From contig NZ_CCXI01000142.1 in NCBI RefSeq assembly GCF_000820705.1, forward strand, positions 124,001-188,000: a stretch of DNA of 64,000 nucleotides, written 5' to 3'. The number at the start of each line of letters is the position of its first letter. Positions within the stretch are counted from its first letter, which is position 1. Below are positions 26,157 through 34,200 of the stretch, one piece after another. A program made the position numbers and the translations under genes. The DNA is from Clostridium polynesiense (lineage in GTDB: Bacteria > Bacillota > Clostridia > Clostridiales > Clostridiaceae). The notes below the pieces were generated by a model. That model searched no databases. It saw only the letters and a list, made by a program, of their open reading frames with translations, and was not told the origin of the DNA.

Positions 26157-26206
26157 TAAGCTTATTATGAAAATTCAATTATAGATAGTTTAAAGGAGAG
26201 GATTAT

Positions 26207-28009
26207 ATGATAACAGGAAACATTAATGGAATAAAAAATATAATAATTGAAAAGCTGGAAAGCTTATATGAGTTAAAAGTAGATAGCGACATGGTTTTTT
26301 CTTATGAACTGGCGGAAAAAATCAATGATATCAGTAAAGCAGTAAAAAAGGAAATCTGCGTGGTAATTAACAGACGTGGAAAAATCACTGGAATTTCAGT
26401 AGGTAAAATAAGCAGTGCTGAAATACCTCCTATGGAGGCAGCAGACAATAAGCTTAGCGGCTTTAGAGTAATCCATACTCACCCTTCAGGAAGCAGCAAA
26501 TTATCTTATATGGATACTTCAGCTTTAATGAATCTAAAATTAGATGCCATAGCCGCTATTGGAGTCCATGAGGATATTCATGCTGTTAAAATAAATATAG
26601 GTTTTTGTGATGTTTATAATAACGGTTTAACCTTTAAGGAACTTGAAAATCTAAGCTTGGAGGAAGCATTACAGCTTAATTTTAGGGATAAAGCAGAATA
26701 TATTGGCAATATAATAAGTGAAATCTCAGAATACATGGAGGATGAAGAAAGAGCAATTTTAGTAGGAACTCAAAGTGAAGAAAGCCTTGAGGAGCTTATT
26801 GGACTTGCTGAAGCTTGTAATGTAATCCCTGTATATACCGTACTTCAAAAGAAAAGCAGGGTTAACTCTGCCTATTATGCCGGTCAGGGTAAAATTCAGG
26901 AAATTGCCCATTTAAGACAGCTTAAGAACGCCAATGTAATAATATTTGATGATGAGCTGTCAGGTTCTCAAATTAGAAATCTGGAGGAAGCCCTCAGCTG
27001 TAAGGTAATAGACAGAACCTCTTTAATCCTTGATATCTTTGCAAGACGTGCTAAAAGTAAGGAAAGCATATTGCAGGTGGAGCTTGCCATGCTTAATCAC
27101 AAGCTTCCGAGATTAAGAAATGCAAAGGCAAACCTTGCAAGAATTAAAGGGGGAGTTGGAGTAAAAGGCGGTGTAGGCTCAAGAGGACCGGGAGAGAAAA
27201 AGCTTGAAACGGATAGAAGACACATAGAAAGAAGAATAGAAGAGATAAAAAATGAGCTCAATAAGGTAATAGAGCATAGATCTGTACAAAAATCAAAAAG
27301 GGCTAAAAGGAGTATCAGCAATGTTGCTATTGTGGGGTATACCAATGCAGGGAAATCTACCCTAAGAAATAAGCTCTGCGAAATATCCTCCTCCAATAAT
27401 ATAAACAAGGAGGGTGTTTTGGAGGCCGATATGCTTTTTGCTACCTTGGACACCACCATTCGTGCCTTAACCTTAAGTGATAATAGAAGGATTGCTTTAT
27501 CAGATACCGTAGGTTTTATAAGCAAACTTCCCCATGATCTGGTAGAAGCCTTTAAATCCACACTGGAGGAGGTTATTGATGCGGATTTGCTTTTACATGT
27601 GGTGGATGCCGCCAATGAAGAAGCAGTAAATCAGATAAAGTCAGTTAACACCGTTCTTTCCGAAATAAATGCTAAAAGGAAGAACACAATAATGGTTTTA
27701 AACAAGATTGACAAAGCCTCTGATAAAAATATAAAGGAAATAAAGGATTTCCTCAAAGGTGAAAAAGTCATAGAAATCAGCGCCGTAAAAGAAATGAATC
27801 TTCAGGGACTATTGGATGCCATCGGAAAAGAAATTCCTGTTAAGTTAATAAAAAAGGATTTCTTAATTCCTTACCATGAGCAAAGGCTGGTGTCCCTTCT
27901 TCATGAAAACGCTGAGGTTATCAGCGAAGATTATGTAGAAGAAGGTATTCAGGTTAGGGCTATGGTATATGAAGAAATCTATAAAAAGCTTATTAATTTG
28001 GAGCTATAG
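26207..28009 (+). CDS. hflX: HflX ribosome-splitting GTPase with N-terminal JAMM-like domain
   Basis: 600 residues. The C-terminal 420 are HflX: ILVGTQSEESLEELIGLAE start, YAGQGKIQEI, GGVGSRGPGEKKLETDRR and the GTPase motifs GYTNAGKST, DTVGF and NKID. HflX splits stalled ribosomes, and HflXr types give macrolide/lincosamide resistance. The first 180 residues form an extra domain with H90TH92P and SYMD103, matching the metalloprotease spacing HxHx7SxxD (JAMM/RadC-like). AAGGAGAGG ribosome site. Expression appears to be controlled by the leader with three terminators and three small peptides, and a terminator follows. The gene assignment is secure; the resistance role is inferred from the leader. 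Confidence 0.95.
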   Translation: MITGNINGIKNIIIEKLESLYELKVDSDMVFSYELAEKINDISKAVKKEICVVINRRGKITGISVGKISSAEIPPMEAADNKLSGFRVIHTHPSGSSKLSYMDTSALMNLKLDAIAAIGVHEDIHAVKINIGFCDVYNNGLTFKELENLSLEEALQLNFRDKAEYIGNIISEISEYMEDEERAILVGTQSEESLEELIGLAEACNVIPVYTVLQKKSRVNSAYYAGQGKIQEIAHLRQLKNANVIIFDDELSGSQIRNLEEALSCKVIDRTSLILDIFARRAKSKESILQVELAMLNHKLPRLRNAKANLARIKGGVGVKGGVGSRGPGEKKLETDRRHIERRIEEIKNELNKVIEHRSVQKSKRAKRSISNVAIVGYTNAGKSTLRNKLCEISSSNNINKEGVLEADMLFATLDTTIRALTLSDNRRIALSDTVGFISKLPHDLVEAFKSTLEEVIDADLLLHVVDAANEEAVNQIKSVNTVLSEINAKRKNTIMVLNKIDKASDKNIKEIKDFLKGEKVIEISAVKEMNLQGLLDAIGKEIPVKLIKKDFLIPYHEQRLVSLLHENAEVISEDYVEEGIQVRAMVYEEIYKKLINLEL

Positions 28010-28062
28010 GATATTTGTTAATACCAGTCCATTTTTAGAACAAACTTGAATATATAAGTTTT

Positions 28063-28086
28063 AAGGGAAGTCAAATGACTTCCCTT
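28063..28086 (+). terminator. terminator of hflX
   Basis: AAGGGAAGTCA-AA-TGACTTCCCTT followed by ATTTTATAA, behind the hflX stop. It probably also serves the convergent radical SAM gene. Confidence 0.8.
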
Positions 28087-28108
28087 ATTTTATAAATGGA
28101 ACTTATTT

Positions 28109-29008
28109 TTATAAGAGCAGGGATAATTGAACATTTCCCCCCTGCTTTATCTTTTCCTTCATTGGCTTTGTATAGCTTCCGGAAAGCTTGTATTTGCTTC
28201 TCAGCTCATTTACCCTTAAGTATAATTCATCTTTATATTCCTTCCCTGCTCCTCCTGTTTTATATAAAGCTTGAAGAGGCTCATACAAATCAGCAAACTC
28301 CCTTTGAATAAATTTAAAGAATTCTGTTCTTGTGGTTCCTCTTAAGTATAGGGTTCCCGGAAGAACATAATCTACTTCACACTCTTTTGCCAGATTAAAC
28401 ATAGCATCAAAATTTTCATAGCTGTCCGTTATATAAGGTATTATAGGCATAACATGGAGACCTATACTGGCATTGGTTTTTCTAAATTCCTTAAGCACCT
28501 GAAATCTCTCCAGGGTGGATGCTCCGAAAGGCTCTATCTTATTTCTTACAGCTTCATCCATAGTAGTTATGGTTTCCGCCACGTTTATATAAGTAATCCT
28601 GGATAGCTCATCTATTAAGTCATAATCTTTTAAAATCAGCTTTGATTTGGTAGAAATTATTGCTGGAGTTTTATATTTAATGAGGAGCTTCAGTATTTCA
28701 GGCATAAGCTTGTATTTATCCTCGGCTGGCTGATAGCTGTCCGTTACCCCTCCTATATTTATAACCTCTCTCTTCCAGCTGTCCTTTTTAAGCTCCTTTT
28801 CCAGCTCTTCCACTATGTTAGTTTTAATGTGGATATCTGTAAAAAAGTCTACAGAATCTAAATATTTATGAGAATACATGGCATAACAATACCTGCAGCC
28901 ATGCTGGCATCCTCTGTATATATTTAAATCCCAGCCATAGGGTATTTTTCTTTTGAGTTTTGTTAAAGCTCCGGAGCAGATTTCTTCTTTATATTCTATC
29001 TTACTCAT
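28109..29008 (-). CDS. SPL-like radical SAM protein
   Basis: 299 residues. GCQHGCRYCYAMYSHKYL holds the CxxxCxxC iron-sulphur motif in the variant typical of the spore photoproduct lyase/Rv2578c-like group. The (beta-alpha) barrel strands EVINIGGVTDSYQPAE, TPAIISTKSKLIL and VAETITTMDEAVRNKIEP follow. It should cut SAM to a radical; the substrate of this subgroup is unknown, and it is not SplB itself (too short, different flanks). Ribosome site GGGATG is weak. Just downstream of the DUF1835-like gene on the same strand. Confidence 0.85.
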   Translation of the reverse strand: MSKIEYKEEICSGALTKLKRKIPYGWDLNIYRGCQHGCRYCYAMYSHKYLDSVDFFTDIHIKTNIVEELEKELKKDSWKREVINIGGVTDSYQPAEDKYKLMPEILKLLIKYKTPAIISTKSKLILKDYDLIDELSRITYINVAETITTMDEAVRNKIEPFGASTLERFQVLKEFRKTNASIGLHVMPIIPYITDSYENFDAMFNLAKECEVDYVLPGTLYLRGTTRTEFFKFIQREFADLYEPLQALYKTGGAGKEYKDELYLRVNELRSKYKLSGSYTKPMKEKIKQGGNVQLSLLL

Positions 29009-29056
29009 CTCAACATCCCTTTTATATTAAATATTTTATTTATAAATTTAATCCCC

Positions 29057-29767
29057 TTAGTAATTCTTCTTTAGTTCTTCAATCATCCACTGATATTGTA
29101 AATCTCCAAGTCCATACTGAGGAAATAACTTAAGCAGCTCCTCCAGAAGGCTTTCTTTATTAATATTATTTTTTATATAACGTATAATATCGCTTTTTTC
29201 TTCTTTGTAGCCAAGATATAAATTCATTGCCTGATAATTTACCGGAAGCATTTCACCGTAAAATTTCTCTTTCCGGCAAAGTATTGTTTTATATATATGA
29301 TTATAACCTTTTACATCAATTTCCAATGCCCCGAAAAGCATCTCTTCCTTTTGTTCCTGAAGCATACAAAAAAGTACATCTCCCTTAAAATCTATCTGAT
29401 CCAAATAGGTTAATACTGTAATAAGGTTCATTTGGCAGAACATATCATCACCAAACCATAAAACCACAACGTCAAACCCACCTTCAAAAAGAGGTTTTAA
29501 AGGTTCTATTACAATTTCTCTATATTCCTTTGAGGTAGATTTTAAGGATCGGGATCTTTTTTTAACAAATTCTGATGAAAATATTTTCTCCTCTGTTTCT
29601 CCCCAGCACATCGCTTCATTAAAAGGAACATATGTAGCTTTTTCATTCATTAATTTTTGTTTGTGAAATGCTTCAAGCATACAGTATCCGTTTAGAATGT
29701 GGAGAGTTTTCAAAGGATAACTCTCATCTATAAAATTCATCATTTTTCTTATGTCGGAATTCATCAT
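29057..29767 (-). CDS. DUF1835-like protein
   Basis: 236 residues: TLHILNGYCMLEAFHKQ, then VPFNEAMCWGE and VVLWFGDDMFCQMNLITVLTYL. The pattern N-G-(D/Y)...PFNEAMxxG...WFGxDxFCQxNL is that of DUF1835 proteins, which are soluble and uncharacterised. Ribosome site GGGGTGG. It may be co-transcribed with the radical SAM gene 48 bases downstream. Confidence 0.7.
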   Translation of the reverse strand: MMNSDIRKMMNFIDESYPLKTLHILNGYCMLEAFHKQKLMNEKATYVPFNEAMCWGETEEKIFSSEFVKKRSRSLKSTSKEYREIVIEPLKPLFEGGFDVVVLWFGDDMFCQMNLITVLTYLDQIDFKGDVLFCMLQEQKEEMLFGALEIDVKGYNHIYKTILCRKEKFYGEMLPVNYQAMNLYLGYKEEKSDIIRYIKNNINKESLLEELLKLFPQYGLGDLQYQWMIEELKKNY

Positions 29768-29890
29768 TAAACCACCCCCTTATTATGATAATACCATATA
29801 GTATATATATTGTTTTGATATTAATTGTGGTGTTTAATTTCAAAATAAATTTAAATAAATAGGTAGACACCATAAATTAAATATGTTATA

Positions 29891-29905
29891 CTGAACGCAG
29901 TTCAG
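29891..29905. promoter_or_regulatory. TetR operator 1 (autoregulatory)
   Basis: CTGAAC-GCA-GTTCAG, a perfect 6-bp inverted repeat with a 3-base centre, overlaps the likely transcription start of the TetR gene. The same architecture recurs at 30531-30545. Confidence 0.75.
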
Positions 29906-29920
29906 TTTGGAGGTGATATT

Positions 29921-30478
29921 ATTAATACTATAGTTACTTCGAAGGAAGCCATACTGGCAGCTAGCAGAGAACTTGCTTCAAAAGAGGGACTACAGTCACT
30001 GAATATGCGTGATGTAGCAAAAAAATGCAATGTGTCTGTGGGATCAGTTTATAACTATTTCCCCTCTAAAGCAGATTTAATTGCTGAAACAATACAAGAC
30101 TTGTGGCAGAGCATCTTTCACATAGGCAAATTTCCTAATAACACAAATTCCTTCACAGACTACGTTGCCTGGATATTTGAAAGTGTACATGTTGGTATAG
30201 AAGAATATCCTAATTTCTTCACTGCCCATTCCATGAGCTTTGCTAATGCAGATAAAGGTAAAGCCCGTGAAGTAATGGAAAAATATTTTCACCACATGAA
30301 AACTGAACTCATAAAAGCTCTTGAAAAAGATAATAATATAAGAGAAGCTGCTTTTTCTGATGATTTTTCAAAGGCTGATTTTGTAGGTTTTGTTTTTACA
30401 AATCTGCTTAACCTTCTTATAAAACAGGAAAGCTCCTGTAATATACTTATTGAAATAATAAAGCGTTCTATTTATTAA
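29921..30478 (+). CDS. TetR family transcriptional regulator
   Basis: The DNA-binding helix-turn-helix reads AILAASRELASKEGLQSLNMRDVAKKCNVSVGSVYNYFPSKADLIAE. The first ATG (30005) would cut this domain in half. Upstream the frame is open to two ATT codons, and ATT at 29921 has GGAGG exactly 7 bases before it, so an ATT start giving about 186 residues is most likely. The ligand-binding C-terminal part is unspecific. Twin operators flank it (before itself and before the next gene), and a terminator separates it from that gene. Confidence 0.88.
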   Translation: MNTIVTSKEAILAASRELASKEGLQSLNMRDVAKKCNVSVGSVYNYFPSKADLIAETIQDLWQSIFHIGKFPNNTNSFTDYVAWIFESVHVGIEEYPNFFTAHSMSFANADKGKAREVMEKYFHHMKTELIKALEKDNNIREAAFSDDFSKADFVGFVFTNLLNLLIKQESSCNILIEIIKRSIY

Positions 30479-30496
30479 AATTTATAATGTTGATTC

Positions 30497-30517
30497 CCCG
30501 CTTTTACGGCGGGTTTT
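30497..30517 (+). terminator. terminator after tetR
   Basis: CCCGC/GCGGG stem, loop TTTTACG, then TTTT, 18 bases behind the TetR stop. Confidence 0.65.
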
Positions 30518-30530
30518 CATAAAAATAAAA

Positions 30531-30545
30531 TTGAACAATGTTCAA
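30531..30545. promoter_or_regulatory. TetR operator 2
   Basis: TTGAAC-AAT-GTTCAA has the same TGAAC-N3-GTTCA core as the site at 29891-29905. It stands directly before the ribosome site of the membrane protein gene. Confidence 0.75.
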
Positions 30546-30567
30546 TTAAAAGAAAAGGAGACTTACT

Positions 30568-31227
30568 ATGCAAGCAATTATGGAAACAACTTTTGATGTG
30601 GTATATCTCACCACAGTTATTATCCTAGGAATTATCATGATCAAAAAAAGTAACGGAAACAAGCAATACAAGCTGTTTGGAATTATGGCTGTAACCCTTG
30701 GTCTAGGCGATTCTTTTCACCTTGTTCCCAGAGCTTTGGCTCTTTGTACTACCGGATTAGAAAACTACACCGTTGCCCTTGGAATTGGTAAATTCATTAC
30801 CTCAATTACTATGACTGTGTTTTATATACTGCTTTATTATGTTTGGCGTCTGCGTTACAATATAGAAGGAAAAAAATCTCTCACTATTTCCATATATGCT
30901 TTAGCAATATTAAGAATAATATTATGCTTTATGCCTCAAAATCAATGGACTAGTGCAAATCCTCCACTGTCATGGGGAATTTATCGTAATATTCCTTTTG
31001 CAGCAATGGGAATCCTTGTAATAATCCTCTTTTATCAAAGTGCAAAAAATACAAAGGATAAAGCCTTTAAGTATATGTGGCTTACTATCGTGTTGAGCTT
31101 TGCTTTTTACATCCCTGTAGTATTATTTGCTGACACTATTCCTGTTATAGGTACACTTATGATTCCAAAAACCTGTGCTTATGTTTGGACAGTTTTAATT
31201 GGATATAATGAAATGAAAGCAACTTAA
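30568..31227 (+). CDS. seven-helix membrane protein under TetR control
   Basis: 219 residues with about seven hydrophobic segments and few charged loops (TTFDVVYLTTVIILGIIMI, FGIMAVTLGLGDSFHLVPRA, FITSITMTVFYILLYYVW). GLGDSFHLVPR is a striking conserved-looking motif. I do not recognise a named family. AAGGAG ribosome site. The shared operator says the neighbouring TetR represses it, so its substrate or signal is probably the TetR ligand. Confidence 0.75.
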   Translation: MQAIMETTFDVVYLTTVIILGIIMIKKSNGNKQYKLFGIMAVTLGLGDSFHLVPRALALCTTGLENYTVALGIGKFITSITMTVFYILLYYVWRLRYNIEGKKSLTISIYALAILRIILCFMPQNQWTSANPPLSWGIYRNIPFAAMGILVIILFYQSAKNTKDKAFKYMWLTIVLSFAFYIPVVLFADTIPVIGTLMIPKTCAYVWTVLIGYNEMKAT

Positions 31228-31235
31228 CTAAAATA

Positions 31236-31272
31236 AAGCCGCAGAAAGCTAATATCAAGCTTTCTGCGGCTT
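31236..31272. terminator. bidirectional terminator
   Basis: AAGCCGCAGAAAGCT/AGCTTTCTGCGGCTT, a perfect 15-bp stem with a 7-base loop between the converging membrane protein and polC. Confidence 0.9.
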
Positions 31273-31292
31273 ATAAATATCTGTTTTACTCC

Positions 31293-34200
31293 TTATATAA
31301 CATCAAAGAAGCACATCTGATCGCTTTCAGGAAGTCCTTTTAAGCATCCGAATTTCTTAAGAAGCTCTATAGCAGAGTTTCCAATCTTACTTCTCTTCCT
31401 TACATCCTCTATGGAGTTGAAGGCTTTTTCCGAAGCTGCATTGTATATGCTTTCTGCGGCTATGTTTCCCATTCCTGATATACTGTTTATAGGCGGTCTT
31501 AACCCCTCCTCCTCCACAATAAACCTGCTGTAATGGGATTTGTAGAGATCTATGGGCAGGAACTTAATTCCCCTCTCATACATTTCAAGAACTATCTCCA
31601 GGTCATCATACATATCCTTATCTTTAGGGGATGCCTGCATTCCCATAGCCTGAATCTCCTTCATCTTTTCCATTACCTTTTCTTTTCCGAATATCATAAA
31701 TTCACTGTCAAAGGATTTTGCCCTTATGGAGAAATAGGCTGCATAGTATGCCTTAGGTATATGCACCTTGAACCAAGCTATTCTGAAGGCCATCATAACA
31801 TAAGCCGCAGCGTGAGCCTTAGGGAACATATACTTTATCTTTCTGCAGGAATCTATATACCACTCCGGTACATTGTTCTTTCTCATTAGCTCCTCATATT
31901 CTGCCCACTTTTCAGGATCTTTTAAGGCTTTTCCCTTACGTACCAGCTCCATTATCTTAAAGGCAGAGTTTGGAGGAAGCCCCTGTTTTATTAGATAAGT
32001 CATGATATCGTCTCTTGTACAAACAGCCTCACTTAAGGTAACAGTGCCGGACTCTATTAAGGTCTGCGCATTGCCCAGCCAAACGTCAGTACCATGGGAA
32101 AGTCCTGATATACATATAAGATCTGCAAAGGTTGTTGGCATTGTATCTAAAAGCATACCTCTTACAAACCTTGTGCCGAATTCAGGTATGCCAAAGGTTC
32201 CTACCTTAGAGTTTATCTGCTCCGGAGTTACACCTAAGGCCTCAGTGGAGGAAAATATAGACATAGTCTCCTTATCGTCTAAAGGTATCTTTTGAGGATC
32301 CACTCCTGTTATATCCTGAAGCATTCTGATTACAGTAGGATCATCGTGTCCCAGTATATCCAGCTTCAAAAGGTTCTGGTCGATGGAGTGGTAATCAAAG
32401 TGGGTGGTTATAATATCTGATTCAGGGTCATCAGCAGGGTGCTGTATTGGGCAGAACTCAAATATTTCCCTTCCCTTTGGTACAACTATTATTCCTCCTG
32501 GGTGCTGTCCCGTAGTTCTCTTTATTCCTGTACACCCTTTAGCTAATCTCATTATTTCTGCTTTATTTATGTTGACATTTTTCTCTTCAAAATATTTTTT
32601 AACATAGCCGAAGGCTGTTTTTTCAGCAATGGTACCTATGGTTCCTGCCTTAAAGGTGGTGCCCTTTCCAAAGATAACCTCTGTATATCTGTGAGCTTTT
32701 GCCTGATATTCTCCGGAGAAGTTTAAGTCTATATCCGGCTCCTTATCTCCGTTAAAGCCCAGGAAGGTCTCAAAAGGTATATCAATACCATCCTTATCCA
32801 GCTTTTCCCCGCATTCAGGGCACAGTCTGTCCGGCAAGTCAAAGCCTATCTTAAAGCCATGGTCACTGAAGTCTGAATACTTGCACTTTGGACATCTGTA
32901 GTGTGGTGGAAGGGCGTTTACCTCAGTAATACCGGTCATATTAGCTACAAAAGAGGAACCAACAGAACCTCTGGAACCTACCAGATAACCATCTTCATTG
33001 GATTTCCACACAAGCTTCTGAGCAATAATATACATTACTGAAAACCCGTTTTTAATAATAGAATCCAGTTCTCTTTCCAGCCTCTTTTGAACTATTTCCG
33101 GAAGGGGGTCCCCATAGAGCTCATGAGCTTTACCGTAGGCGATGTCCTTAATTGTCTGCTCGCAGCCTTCAATGTGAGGAGGACATTTTTCCGGTGATAT
33201 GGGGCTTATCTGCTCACACATATCCGAAATTTTATTGGTGTTTGTAACTACCACTTCATAAGCCTTCTTCGCGCCTAAATAAGAAAATTCCTCCAGCATC
33301 TCCTCAGTGGTTCTTAAATATAATGGGGCCTGATTGTCTGCATCTTTAAAGCCCTGACCAGCTTCAAGAATACGCCTGTATATTTCATCCTCCGGGTCCA
33401 TAAAGTGGACATCACCCGTAGCAACTACAGGTTTATTCAGCTTTTCACCAAGCTTTACAATTTTTCTGTTAATTTCCTTAAGATACTCTCTGTCAGGAAC
33501 CTGTTCAGATCTAACCAAATAGTCATTATTCATTATAGGCTGAATTTCTAAATAATCGTAATCCTCTGCAATAGCTTCAATCTCCTCTTCAGACCTTCCA
33601 AGAAGTATAGCCTGATAAAGCTCTCCCTCACTGCAGGCGCTTCCAATAATAAGCCCTTCTGAATACTTTTTATAAAGGCTCTTTAAAATACGGGGCTTTT
33701 TATAAAAATAATTTAAATGAGAATAGGATACCAATCTGTATAAATTTTTAAGTCCTGTATAATCCTTTGCCAATATTATTGCATGATGAGTTCTCAGCTT
33801 TTTATACTCCTGCTTTTTAGCCTCCTCATCGGAACCGTATATATCTATCTCTTCAAGGGTTGCGGCTCCTCTTTCCTTAAGCATTTCAACCATGACATTA
33901 AACACTTTTACGGTGGTTGCCACGTCATCTAAAGCTCTATGGGCAACCTCTACCTTTATACCGAGATGCTTAGCAATTCTTCCCAGCTTATAGGTCTTAT
34001 ATTCAGGGAATAAGTCCTTTGCCAGGGATAAAGTATCAATATATGTAAAATCAAAATCATATCCCAGCACTCTGGCATTATGTTTTAAAAATCCTACGTC
34101 AAACTCTGCATTATGAGCAACAAGAACGGTTCCCTTTATAAATTCCAGCATTTTAGGAAATACCTTTTCTATAGTTTCCGCATCCTTTACCATATCATCG

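Noticed and set aside
26147-26193. Direct repeat TATAGATAGT around the hflX start as an operator
   Set aside because: Only ten AT-rich bases repeated. It is too weak to call without comparison of relatives; mentioned in the leader entry only.
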